A stretch of DNA of 64,000 nucleotides from CAWUKT01 sp963923035 (lineage in GTDB: Bacteria > Bacteroidota > Bacteroidia > J057 > JADKCL01). The stretch covers positions 49,832 through 113,831 of the forward strand of contig CAWUKT010000012.1 of NCBI GenBank assembly GCA_963923035.1, in the 5' to 3' direction. Numbering within the stretch: the stretch's first letter is position 1; every line of letters begins with the position of its first letter. The position numbers and the translations under genes are program-made. Positions 44,519-53,357 of this stretch are shown here, piece after piece. Below the pieces are notes generated by a model. That model was given only the letters and a program-made list of their open reading frames with translations. It searched no databases and had not been told where the DNA came from.

Positions 44519-46133
44519 AACAAGTCCCCAAAAACCGCCAGGTCAAATCCTGCACGTCTTCTTCCGGCGCAATGATCAAGTGGGCCTGGCCATTGACCAT
44601 GCCGAGGTATTGGATCCGTTCCTTCATGCGGCGGTTTTCCGCGTTGAGGTTGAGGAAATGGAACGCTGGCGTCATGTACGCGTAGGATCCGCGGTCTTCT
44701 GCCACCAATGTGGTTGTGAGTGAACTCCGCTCATACGTGTCGATTTCGGGATACAGGTCGATGGTTTTTCCCCCCAATTCTGCTTCCACCTTGTACTGGA
44801 GTGTTTTCAGGTTACCCCCGATTTCGCCAATGAGGTCGTCCAGCAAGGTGCGGAACACCGAGGCCTGAAACTCGGGTTGGGCGGAATAAACGGTGGTCAC
44901 TCCGGGGGCGAGGGCGAGGACCTCGTAATAGGTCGAGGGGGACTTCAGCCAAATCTCTTGGGTGACTTCATCCAGGCTCCGGTTTCCGAGTTCCAACAGC
45001 TCTTTCTTTTGGGTCCAGGTGAGGATGTCCCGGACGCAGGTCTTGGAGACTGGGTAGCCCTGGTCTTTGAGGAGGTAGAGGTTGGGGAAAATGGGAAAAT
45101 CGGCGAATTGCTCGTCGCTGTAGAGGACGTAGTGGATGGAATCCGGCAGGAAAACCTGGGCCACCGGGGGGCTGGGTTTCAACTCGTAGATGCGGCGGTA
45201 GTCACCTTTGGATTTGAGGCGCATATTGAAGATGCGGACCATCAATTGGGGATCGGCCTGGACGCCATAATGCTCTCCGGAAACCAGTTCGAGACTGTGC
45301 CGGAGCATGGGGATCTGGTCGCGGAGGACCTGGTCGCCAAAGTCAATTTCGATATCAATGTGGTCCTCGAGGATGAGGGACGTTCGTTTTTCGGCCTTGA
45401 CGGAGATGGATTCAAACGCCAAATCGGGGTGGACCGTGGCAATTTGCCGGTACAAGGCTTCCATCTTCCGGGGATCATCGGGTTGAAAGTCAAGGACGGC
45501 GGCAGCTGTATGGTGGCTCAAATAAGCGGGAATCTGCCGGGGATCGGTTTGGTGAAAGGAAGCGCGGTGCAATTCATTGAGGCCTTTGAGATTGGCCTCG
45601 GTGATGAACCCGGATTGGGCGAGTTGGGTCCAGGATTCTTTGAGCGGAGTCAATTTTTCCGACTTCCAGTAGGACTCATAATTCTGGATCCAGGCCAGCA
45701 ATTGCCGAAAGCGGATGATTCGGCCATTGGCAATCGCATCCCGAACCAATTGCTCTTCCTCGGAACTGAACAGGCCCAACTTCGCAAAGCCATCCACCTG
45801 TCGCGACAGGCGGTCGGCCTTCGGGCCCGGCTCCGACATATAATAGGCGATTTCCACCGCGAATTCTTTGTCCCAATCCAACTCTTCGTATCCGATCCAA
45901 TTTTCCGCCAACAAATCCACAGCCTCCTCCACCGTCAGGTACTCGGGGTTGTCCCCATAGTCCCATTCCAGGACTTTCCGGTCGTTGCCATCCCCAATTT
46001 CGTATTCCTCAAACACCTCCAATATTTTTTCCAGAGGCGTAGGAGGGGTCAGGATGCGGACGGTCCAAATCGCCGCCGCGCCCAGGAAAAAGATGACCGG
46101 GATGATCCAAATGCCAATCAGGTTTCGTTTCAT
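44511..46133 (-). CDS. Membrane-anchored protein of unknown function, paralogue A
   Basis: 540 residues with one N-terminal transmembrane anchor (about 5-27) and a large helical soluble part. It shares order and motifs with the next gene upstream: IFNMRLKSKG, PDSIHYVLYSDE, EIWLKSPSTYYEVLALAPG. No known domain is recognised. The two genes are 20 nt apart, so they are tandem duplicates expressed together. Confidence 0.75.
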   Translation of the reverse strand: MKRNLIGIWIIPVIFFLGAAAIWTVRILTPPTPLEKILEVFEEYEIGDGNDRKVLEWDYGDNPEYLTVEEAVDLLAENWIGYEELDWDKEFAVEIAYYMSEPGPKADRLSRQVDGFAKLGLFSSEEEQLVRDAIANGRIIRFRQLLAWIQNYESYWKSEKLTPLKESWTQLAQSGFITEANLKGLNELHRASFHQTDPRQIPAYLSHHTAAAVLDFQPDDPRKMEALYRQIATVHPDLAFESISVKAEKRTSLILEDHIDIEIDFGDQVLRDQIPMLRHSLELVSGEHYGVQADPQLMVRIFNMRLKSKGDYRRIYELKPSPPVAQVFLPDSIHYVLYSDEQFADFPIFPNLYLLKDQGYPVSKTCVRDILTWTQKKELLELGNRSLDEVTQEIWLKSPSTYYEVLALAPGVTTVYSAQPEFQASVFRTLLDDLIGEIGGNLKTLQYKVEAELGGKTIDLYPEIDTYERSSLTTTLVAEDRGSYAYMTPAFHFLNLNAENRRMKERIQYLGMVNGQAHLIIAPEEDVQDLTWRFLGTCFN

Positions 46134-46153
46134 GGTTATTCCAAAAGGGAGTT

Positions 46154-47797
46154 TTAATCGTAAAGTTTTTCGTAGTCCTTGGATCCGAAATCATCCTCGA
46201 TTCCGCTGATCATTTCCTTGGGACCATAGACCAGGAAGGCATCCCAGTTGGTCAGGGTGGTGACATACAATTCCTTCTCCGGGAGCACTGCCTCCAGCCA
46301 TACGTTGACGACGGGGCCAATCTCATATTCCCACTGCAAGTCCGGGTCGGTGTACTGGTCTTGCAAGTTCTTTTCGGAGAAATTGCTTTGGTTGAAGCGG
46401 TGCAACAAACCCGTAGGAACATCATCGTAGTCGGCAAAAATCCGGAATTCGCTGGCCGGAATCTCGCCCCGCGACAGCTGTTCCAGCTGCTTCAGTTGGG
46501 TGGTGAGCGCCGCCTTGTCCCAGTTGGGATCACTCGGGAACCGCAGGCCCCAGCCGGGTGCCGATGCCAAGGCTTCCGGGAATTCCTGGGGCGATTTCAG
46601 CCATATCTCGTGCGCCAATTGGTCCTGCTCCGCCGCCGTCAACGAATCTCCTTCGAGGCCGAGGGCCACCAAGGCCACCAGGCGTTGCACCGAAGCCTTT
46701 TTCATGCGTCGGTAGGGCACCTGGGCTTCGTACCAGGAGTCGATATAGGGGAAATTGGCGACGATCGGCCATTCGCGGAGGACAAAGTAAATGGAGTCGG
46801 GCGGAAAGGAGCCGTACAAGCCCCATTCGGGGCGCATTTCGGCCAGGAACAAGGGGCTGCCCTGGGACCGGAGCCGCATATTGAAGATGCGGAAGGCCTC
46901 TTCGGGCACGGCGGCAATTCCCTGGTCGGGGCCGCCATTCGGCATTGGGTTGTCGACTGGCCGGCGCAGGGAATAGCGGTCCCGGAGAATTTCATTTCCA
47001 AAGTCGATTTCTACTTCGACCATTTCGGGCGCCCCCTCGATGGCGTTGGGCAGGGCTTTGATGGAGAAATGCTGGAATTCCAGCAAGGGATCAAATTCGG
47101 CGACCTTTCGGTAGGCCTCCTCCGCCGCGAGGGGTGACTTCAAGGACCATGCATCGACCGGGAGGACATGGCAGTGATTCAGGTAGCGGAAGAAGTAGCG
47201 GGGATCAAAATGGTAGGCATCCGCGACCAGCGTTTGCTCCAAGACTTCCCGGCCCCGTTGGTCCAGCCATCCGGCCTTCTCCAGGTTGTACATGAAGTTG
47301 CCGTAGTCGTTTTCACTGGCATGCAGGTTGATGAAGTTCTCGTACTGGTCGTACCACAGCAGCATGGCCTCGAGGCTTTGCAGCCGTCCCAGCCGCACCT
47401 GCTCCTGGAGCACATGGTATTCGAATTCATCGAGGTATTCCAGCTTGTAGAGCCCCTTGGCCTGGGCCAGGAGGTAGTCTTTTTGGGGCAGGTCGGGAGA
47501 AATGAAATAATTGGTGCGGGAGAAAAGGCCGGGGCTTTCGATGTCCCCATAGCGACCTCCCAGCCGGTCCTCCAGGAAAAAGACCGCCATATAGCCGCTC
47601 ATCACGTCTTCGTAATCCCGGTACTCGTCCTCCAGGTCCTCCCAATCTTCCTCCTCGCCGAGGTGGTATTGCTCCATGATCGCCAGGACCTTCTCGAGTT
47701 CGGTGGGGGGACGAGTAATGCGGTACAGCCAGATTCCACTTGTCCCCAACAGGATCAGGACCGGAACCATCCAGATACCAAAATTTTTGTTTCTCAT
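46154..47797 (-). CDS. Membrane-anchored protein of unknown function, paralogue B
   Basis: 547 residues from the ATG at 47797 (MRNKNFGIWMVPV); longer open sequence upstream lies under the divergent gene's leader and looks non-coding. N-terminal anchor (about 5-27) is followed by an acidic stretch (EEEDWEDLEDEYRDYED) and a large helical region. Shared motifs with paralogue A: IFNMRLRSQG, PDSIYFVLRE, HEIWLKSPQEFPEALASAPG. Function unknown. Confidence 0.75.
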   Translation of the reverse strand: MRNKNFGIWMVPVLILLGTSGIWLYRITRPPTELEKVLAIMEQYHLGEEEDWEDLEDEYRDYEDVMSGYMAVFFLEDRLGGRYGDIESPGLFSRTNYFISPDLPQKDYLLAQAKGLYKLEYLDEFEYHVLQEQVRLGRLQSLEAMLLWYDQYENFINLHASENDYGNFMYNLEKAGWLDQRGREVLEQTLVADAYHFDPRYFFRYLNHCHVLPVDAWSLKSPLAAEEAYRKVAEFDPLLEFQHFSIKALPNAIEGAPEMVEVEIDFGNEILRDRYSLRRPVDNPMPNGGPDQGIAAVPEEAFRIFNMRLRSQGSPLFLAEMRPEWGLYGSFPPDSIYFVLREWPIVANFPYIDSWYEAQVPYRRMKKASVQRLVALVALGLEGDSLTAAEQDQLAHEIWLKSPQEFPEALASAPGWGLRFPSDPNWDKAALTTQLKQLEQLSRGEIPASEFRIFADYDDVPTGLLHRFNQSNFSEKNLQDQYTDPDLQWEYEIGPVVNVWLEAVLPEKELYVTTLTNWDAFLVYGPKEMISGIEDDFGSKDYEKLYD

Positions 47798-47953
47798 GGT
47801 AGGGTAAATATAAGGAAAATGTAGGGGAGGGGAGACGGGAAACGCAGTCCCTGATATCGCCGCCTCCAAGACACGAATGCAGGTCCGGGGTGTTTTCCTT
47901 GCAGCAACATTCCCCAAATCGTATTTTGAAACCACAATCTCGATTTGCATCCC

Positions 47954-49723
47954 ATGAAAAAGCTGTTGTTTCTCGTATTCGTTTTCCTGACCTCCACCCT
48001 CGCCGCCCAAAACGGCCTGCCCATCGGTTTGACCCCGCAGGAAGTCGCCGACATCCCGGCCTATACCGCGTCCCGCGCGGCCGCGGCGGGAGGATTCGTC
48101 ACGCCCCCCACCATGCCCGTTCGGACCATGGCGGAATGGGAAGAGATCGAGTACCTCGTGGTCACCTGGACCCAGTACCCGACCACTGTGCGCGAGATCA
48201 TCCGCTACGCCATCGAAGAAGCCGAGGTCCTCGTCATTTGTTCCGACTCCAATACCGTCCTTAACAGCCTCAATTCGGCGGGAATTCCCACCAACCGGGT
48301 CCACTTCGTCCTGAGTGACTTCGATACGGTCTGGCTCCGCGACTACGGCGCCAATACGGTCTACAAAAATGAAATCGATTCGGTGGCTTTTGTTGATTGG
48401 ATTTACAACCGGCCCCGGCCCAGCGACGATACCATTCCCTTGCGCCTGTCCAAGATTCTTGACTACGACCTGTACTCGGCCACCGTCGCGCCGTATGACA
48501 TCGTCCACACCGGCGGCAATTTCCACATCGATGGATTTGGGACGGCATTTTCATCGGAGTTGGTGCTGGAAGAAAATGATTTTGGCGGGCAATTCAATAC
48601 TACAGTGCGGGACAAGGTCGGGGTCGATTCGATCATGCAGCAGTTCATGGGGATCACGCGGAACATCACCATGCCCACCTTGCCGTACGATGGGATTCAC
48701 CACATCGACATGCACATGCGCCTCCTCGACGAGGAGACCCTGTTGGTGGGAGAGTATCCCCAGGGCGTGGCCGACGGCCCCCAGATCGAGGCCAACCTCC
48801 AGTACATCCTCTCCAATTACAATTCAGTCTGGGGGACACCCTACCGGGTCGTGCGCATTGAGATGCCGCCGGACGGCAGCAACCAGTATCCCGACGATGG
48901 CCCTTGGTGGGATCCGGGCGATTACCGGACCTACACGAACAATGTGTTCGTAAACAAGACCCTGCTCGTTCCGGTCTACGAAGAGCGTTACGATTCCACG
49001 GCCCTCCGCATCTTGGAGGAGTCGCTCCCGGGCTATAAAGTCGTGGGCATCAACTGCAACCAGATCATTCAGGCCGGGGGCGCATTGCACTGCATCACGC
49101 GGGCCATCGGGGCGCAGCAGCCGCTCCTCATCGCCCACCAGCGACTCCGCGACACCAACGATCCCGTCAACGACTATACCGTCGATGCCTGGATCCGCCA
49201 CACCTCTGGCATTGCCTCCGCCAATTTGTTCTACTCCACCGATACCTCTCAGGGCTTTACAGCCATCCCCATGACCCTCACCAATGCGGCGACCGATACC
49301 TGGTCCGCGGACATCCCCGCCCAGCCCTACGGCACCCGCATCCATTACCATATCCAGGCCCTGAGCAATTCCGGGAAGATGCAGGTCCGCCCGATGCCCG
49401 CTCCCCAGGGCAACTGGGAATTTGACGTGCTTCAGCCAGTCGCCATCGACGACGAACTGGCCATGGGTATTGCGATGAATGCTGTCTATCCGAATCCGGC
49501 GGGTGCGATTACCTGCATTCCGGTGCAGGCCGACCGGGAATTTGAAGGGAAATTGAGCTTGTTCAATGTGATGGGCCAGGAAATCAAGGTCGTGACCCAA
49601 GGTGCTTTCCCCGCAGGAGCATCCAATCATTTCTTCTTTGCGAATGAGTTGGCGGCCGGCTCCTATTTGCTGGTTTTGGAGGGAGAAGGAATTCGGGATG
49701 TGCAGCGGGTAATGGTCAAATAA
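47954..49723 (+). CDS. Secreted peptidylarginine/agmatine-deiminase-family protein with T9SS domain
   Basis: 589 residues from ATG 47954 (MKKLLFLVF, signal ending LAAQ). Residues 55-390 belong to the PAD_porph/agmatine deiminase family: VWLRDYG (D130), HTGGNFHIDGFG (184-195), HHIDMHMRLLD (H250, D252) and the catalytic Cys in GGALHCITRAIG (C380). YNRPRP (151-156) resembles the Arg pair that in Porphyromonas PPAD grips a C-terminal arginine. A beta-sandwich (about 400-495) and a T9SS sorting domain (NAVYPNPAGAITCIPV ... VMVK) follow. All parts match the layout of secreted PPAD, so it may citrullinate exported or host/prey proteins; agmatine or free arginine are alternatives. Confidence 0.87.
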   Translation: MKKLLFLVFVFLTSTLAAQNGLPIGLTPQEVADIPAYTASRAAAAGGFVTPPTMPVRTMAEWEEIEYLVVTWTQYPTTVREIIRYAIEEAEVLVICSDSNTVLNSLNSAGIPTNRVHFVLSDFDTVWLRDYGANTVYKNEIDSVAFVDWIYNRPRPSDDTIPLRLSKILDYDLYSATVAPYDIVHTGGNFHIDGFGTAFSSELVLEENDFGGQFNTTVRDKVGVDSIMQQFMGITRNITMPTLPYDGIHHIDMHMRLLDEETLLVGEYPQGVADGPQIEANLQYILSNYNSVWGTPYRVVRIEMPPDGSNQYPDDGPWWDPGDYRTYTNNVFVNKTLLVPVYEERYDSTALRILEESLPGYKVVGINCNQIIQAGGALHCITRAIGAQQPLLIAHQRLRDTNDPVNDYTVDAWIRHTSGIASANLFYSTDTSQGFTAIPMTLTNAATDTWSADIPAQPYGTRIHYHIQALSNSGKMQVRPMPAPQGNWEFDVLQPVAIDDELAMGIAMNAVYPNPAGAITCIPVQADREFEGKLSLFNVMGQEIKVVTQGAFPAGASNHFFFANELAAGSYLLVLEGEGIRDVQRVMVK

Positions 49724-49727
49724 CAGT

Positions 49728-51401
49728 TCAGGGGAGGGCAATCCGTTCCAAATGCTCGGGGTGTCCCAAGCCGTTCAGGCGCAGGATACGGATTTCCTCG
49801 CGGTTCGCGAGGAACAAGTGGCGGTGGTCTTCCGAGAAGCCCGCGCAGGTAATGGGCATGTCCATCCGCCAAATTGCCTTTTGATCAATCCAGAGAATAT
49901 TGAAGGCAAAAATCCACCATTGATCCGCCCGCAGGCAGAAGGCCGTTTGCTGCAATTCTGAGTCCAGGGCGAGTTCTTCGTAGCTGCGAATGGATTCTTG
50001 CAGGACTTCTTCCATGATTTCCATCGCACTTCTCGACAGCACGGTCACGGCTCCGTCTGGGGTAAGGAAAGGCGGGTCGTGGGGCAATTCGAGGAATCCC
50101 GGCTCGGCCAGAAGCCAGCCCGAATCCGCTCCGTAGATGCCGCCATTGGCGTCTTTGTCTTCCAACCACAAGAATTTTCCATCCCGACTCCGCACGACCT
50201 CCACCGGTGCATCCCGCAATTCCAGCAAGCGGATCAATTCTCCTTTGCCCAGCGAACACATGTACCCGCTCTCCTGGTCGAAGGCATCGGCAAAGACAAA
50301 GTCCTCACCGGGAAAGGCTTCCAGCCATTGCTGGCTGGCGTAATCGTGCACCAGCAGGTGGCCCATGAGCAAGTAAACGAGGTACTGCTCCGAGGCATCC
50401 ATCCCGAGCAGGCGGCCCTTGGTGGGGCGCGTTTCCACGACCTCGCCACCCGGCCAGCGCCGCAATTCCGCCCGGTCGATGTACTGGACCCAAAGCAACT
50501 GGTTTGCCAGGGGCAATAGCCGCAGCGGCACTTTGGATTGTTCGATCCGTTGGCGGACCTCGTCGACTTCGGTCGGCAGCATTTCCGGCAGGGCCACATC
50601 TGGGAATTCCGGGAGGTCCTGATCCGCTCCAGAGCCACCCTCAAATTCCAAGGGCATTTGCATCATCCAACTCTTCTCCAATTCCCAGCGGCTCTGGGCC
50701 CGGCCCACGGAATAGGTATGAATCAATTGCTCGAGGAGACGTTGGAGGGGGAGGACGGATTGCTCTTCGAAGAGGAGGCTCAGGCCCGGGGATTCCGAAC
50801 CTTGGCTGTCCTGGAAGAAGTTGATGATCCCGGCCTGGAGGACCAGGGCATTGTAGATCATATCGTCCGATCCCGCACGGAGTAAACCGCCGGGGGCCGC
50901 CACCGAGGGGCGCACATTTCGGGGAGGAACGGGCAAAATATCGAGGACCAAATCGGAAGGGGTGAAGCCGAGCTCCTCTAAATCGGGCGGTGTCGCCAGC
51001 CGTTCCAATTGCTTGCGCAAGAAGGCGGGGCCGGACCTCAGTCCGGTCATATACGGTCGGGTCGCGAAGCGACCATCCGGCCAGATCGTGCCCTGCCACC
51101 AGGCCACTTGCCGGACCTGCAAGGGCGTGAGCCCCAGCAGTTCCGCGATTTTCTCGATGCAGGCGGGATGGACTACGTTCCGGACCCGGATATGGCCCCA
51201 GCCGCCATTGTCACCGTCGACTGTCCCGAAAATATTGGGGTCGTAAATGCTGCCTTCCAGGGTTTTGTGCCGACCAAGGTTGGGGTAGGGGCTCACTTTG
51301 TGGGCCAATCCACGGCTGAGGCCTTCCTGGAGGTCGCGCACAAACCGCAGGATCTTGATCCAGTCCGACGGCGTTTGGGTATAGAATTCCTGGGGCGTCA
51401 T
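49728..51401 (-). CDS. RNA polymerase beta-prime clamp-like protein without catalytic centre
   Basis: 557 residues, no signal peptide. Residues 45-230 follow the N-terminal part of RpoC/Rpb1 motif by motif: EGSIYDPNIFGTV (49-61, as DGLFCARIFGPV), WGHIRVRNVVHPACI (68-82, as MGHIELASPTAHI), LLGLTPLQVRQVAWW (88-102), SGPAFLRKQLERL (123-135), DLVLDILPVPPRNVRPSV (150-167, as MILTVLPVLPPDLRPLV) and DDMIYNALVLQ ... EEQSVLPLQRLLEQLI (179-227, the clamp helices). The zinc loop and everything after the clamp helices, including NADFDGD, are missing. Residues 280-557 look like a beta-propeller-type repeat region. The start codon abuts the DUF481 stop. Could bind sigma or NusG; function not known. Confidence 0.72.
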   Translation of the reverse strand: MTPQEFYTQTPSDWIKILRFVRDLQEGLSRGLAHKVSPYPNLGRHKTLEGSIYDPNIFGTVDGDNGGWGHIRVRNVVHPACIEKIAELLGLTPLQVRQVAWWQGTIWPDGRFATRPYMTGLRSGPAFLRKQLERLATPPDLEELGFTPSDLVLDILPVPPRNVRPSVAAPGGLLRAGSDDMIYNALVLQAGIINFFQDSQGSESPGLSLLFEEQSVLPLQRLLEQLIHTYSVGRAQSRWELEKSWMMQMPLEFEGGSGADQDLPEFPDVALPEMLPTEVDEVRQRIEQSKVPLRLLPLANQLLWVQYIDRAELRRWPGGEVVETRPTKGRLLGMDASEQYLVYLLMGHLLVHDYASQQWLEAFPGEDFVFADAFDQESGYMCSLGKGELIRLLELRDAPVEVVRSRDGKFLWLEDKDANGGIYGADSGWLLAEPGFLELPHDPPFLTPDGAVTVLSRSAMEIMEEVLQESIRSYEELALDSELQQTAFCLRADQWWIFAFNILWIDQKAIWRMDMPITCAGFSEDHRHLFLANREEIRILRLNGLGHPEHLERIALP

Positions 51402-52151
51402 TTAGAAAGTCAGTGAAAGGCCATTGACCCACGAGTAAAACGTGTTTTGGAGATCGTCCGGCGGCCGGGCATCGTAACTGAGGGAAAACATCGTCTTGAA
51501 GCCCAGGCGGCTGGTAATTCCAAACCGCAGGGAGGTCTCCGTAGAAACCCGGTAATCGAAGAAATCGTTCACCTTGGGCTGGAAATAGGTGATGTGGTCC
51601 AGCTGGACCCAGGGATTGAACTGGTAATGGCCGGAAATATAGGCACTGAAGCGCATGTCCCGGTTGTATTCGATGCCATCGGTGATCTGCTCGTATTCGT
51701 ACATCAGGAGGGCACCCATATACAGGCTGGAGGTGTCGTTGGCGAGGAGGCGGAAGCGGGGTCCCGCGCCGGTCAGGAAGCGCAGGTCAATCTTCCAGAT
51801 TTGGTTGTATTGGGCCTGGACAAATACCTCCGGGATCAGGGCCCGGTTCACCTCGTAGTTGTAGCGGGCGTGGAGGAATCCCCGGTTCAGGAGCTGGTCC
51901 CGGTTCACCCGCATGATATTGGCATCGTTCAGGAGCAGGAGGGTATGGTTGTTCTTGCGGTACTGAACATTCACCCGGTTGGTAAACTGAAGGATCTCCC
52001 GGGTATTTTTGATCAGGGAAAAGCCGACGTCCCAGCTGCCATCCCAACCCTCTTCGGAGGAGTTGAGGCGCTTCTTTTCGGTATTGATGACCTGGGCGGA
52101 AACCAGGCCGCCAACAAAGATCAAGGCCAGTAGTATGAAGGTTTTTTGCAT
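51402..52151 (-). CDS. DUF481-type outer membrane protein
   Basis: 249 residues from ATG 52151 (MQKTFILLAL, signal ending SAQ). Repeated amphipathic strands (YRKNNHTLLLLNDANIMRV, HARYNYEVNRALIPEVFVQAQYN, FLTGAGPRFRLL, YMGALLMYEYEQI) match the DUF481 barrel family. Closing aromatic residue Phe (LSLTF) suits barrel assembly. Directly joined to the beta-prime-like gene downstream. Confidence 0.85.
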   Translation of the reverse strand: MQKTFILLALIFVGGLVSAQVINTEKKRLNSSEEGWDGSWDVGFSLIKNTREILQFTNRVNVQYRKNNHTLLLLNDANIMRVNRDQLLNRGFLHARYNYEVNRALIPEVFVQAQYNQIWKIDLRFLTGAGPRFRLLANDTSSLYMGALLMYEYEQITDGIEYNRDMRFSAYISGHYQFNPWVQLDHITYFQPKVNDFFDYRVSTETSLRFGITSRLGFKTMFSLSYDARPPDDLQNTFYSWVNGLSLTF

Positions 52152-52183
52152 TGTCTCGCGGTCCAACGGGCGCAAACTTAGCA

Positions 52184-52211
52184 AAAAAAGAGGGAGTGCT
52201 ATGCACTCCCT
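52184..52211 (-). terminator. Terminator of the secreted TPR gene
   Basis: AGGGAGTGC / GCACTCCCT, 9-bp stem, 3-nt loop; on the minus strand it is followed by CTTTTTTTGC. It separates the TPR gene from the DUF481 gene. Confidence 0.88.
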
Positions 52212-52238
52212 GTCCACATCTATGCGATATGTATTTTC

Positions 52239-53000
52239 TTACTGGAACTGAGACAACATCTCCTTTGCAGATACTTTGATGCCAGGATCGTCCTCGGTAC
52301 CATTTTTCATCGACAACAATTTCTTCAGAGTGCTTTCGCACTCGCTGTACTGCTCCGCGAAGTAGTAGACTTCTGCGAGGTCGTAGTGGTAGAGCAGGTA
52401 GCCCGGGCGGTAGCTGATCGCCTGCTCGTAGCAGAAGACCGCGCGCTCGTTGGAGCAATCCTTGGGCAGGCCACCGAAGAGGGTATTGGCGGCGATCCGC
52501 TCCGCTTTGGAGGCGTTGGCCACACCGGAATGGACCCGACCGAGCAGGTGCCATGCGCCCGCGTGCTTGTTGTTGTACTTCAGCGCCAACTCAGCATTTT
52601 TCTTGATGTCCCGCACGTTGGATACTTTTTCCTTGGTACCGGCAATCAAAGAGATCCGTCCCAGGGCGACTCCCATGACAAAGTAACCTTCGGGATCCTG
52701 ACCATTGACATCAATGGCTTGTTGGGCGAGGTCTTTGGCTTTCCGGAAATAACGGGTCATTTCATCTTTGGAATCGAAACGGTTGCCAATCCGGGAGTAA
52801 AGCAGGCTGGATTCGTGGAGGGCTTCGTAGTGCTTGCCATCGATTTCCAACACGGCCTCGAACTTTTTCAGGGCGAGGGCATCGTTTTTGTCAATCAGGC
52901 TGCGGCCCGATTTCAGCAGTTCGTCTACCTCGGGATTCTGGGCCATTCCCATTCCCGTCAGCAGCAGCAGTAGGGTAAATAATGTTGCGACTTTTTTCAT
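52239..53000 (-). CDS. Secreted TPR-like protein
   Basis: 253 residues from ATG 53000 (MKKVATLFTL, signal ending GMAQ). Helical repeats with TPR character (ALALKKFEAVLEIDGKHYEALHESSLLYSRIG, GYLLYHYDLAEVYYFAEQYSECESTLKKLL). Probably a periplasmic scaffold, as in related Bacteroidota proteins annotated only as TPR proteins. A separate transcription unit, judging by the terminator downstream. Confidence 0.82.
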   Translation of the reverse strand: MKKVATLFTLLLLLTGMGMAQNPEVDELLKSGRSLIDKNDALALKKFEAVLEIDGKHYEALHESSLLYSRIGNRFDSKDEMTRYFRKAKDLAQQAIDVNGQDPEGYFVMGVALGRISLIAGTKEKVSNVRDIKKNAELALKYNNKHAGAWHLLGRVHSGVANASKAERIAANTLFGGLPKDCSNERAVFCYEQAISYRPGYLLYHYDLAEVYYFAEQYSECESTLKKLLSMKNGTEDDPGIKVSAKEMLSQFQ

Positions 53001-53357
53001 AGATCTCTTGATTTCGTTGCAATTTAGCAATAATGAACACAATACTATGGTGTTACAGCCCATTTACTCGCAAGAGTTATGCCAAATAAAAGAAATTTGA
53101 GAGAAAAAGAATAGGGTTCGACCAATTGGGAAAATGGCTCGATGGACGGATCGGGATATTGCTCTTGGTATTTGGATGGATTTTGGTGAATCGGCCTTTA
53201 TTTCCCCCCTGTTTTCATTTCCCTCCCGCCCCAAACAGAAAGAACCAGAATTTGATCCTGGCTTCCTGAGAAGGATTGACCAGCAACCAAAAACCGGTTC
53301 TCATTGAGTTCCCTAAGCCTTCTTTCCCAGTGTGACGGAGAGGGGGAATGAACGGAG
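53001..53357. other. Gene-free gap
   Basis: 357 bp of mixed sequence between the TPR gene promoter side and the AraC gene 3' end. No hairpin with a T run, no RNA gene and no supported frame. Confidence 0.5.

Noticed and set aside
53243..53263. Match to the start of 16S rRNA (TTTGATCCTGGCT)
   Set aside because: Only about 13 bases agree; flanking sequence does not continue as 16S rRNA, so chance.
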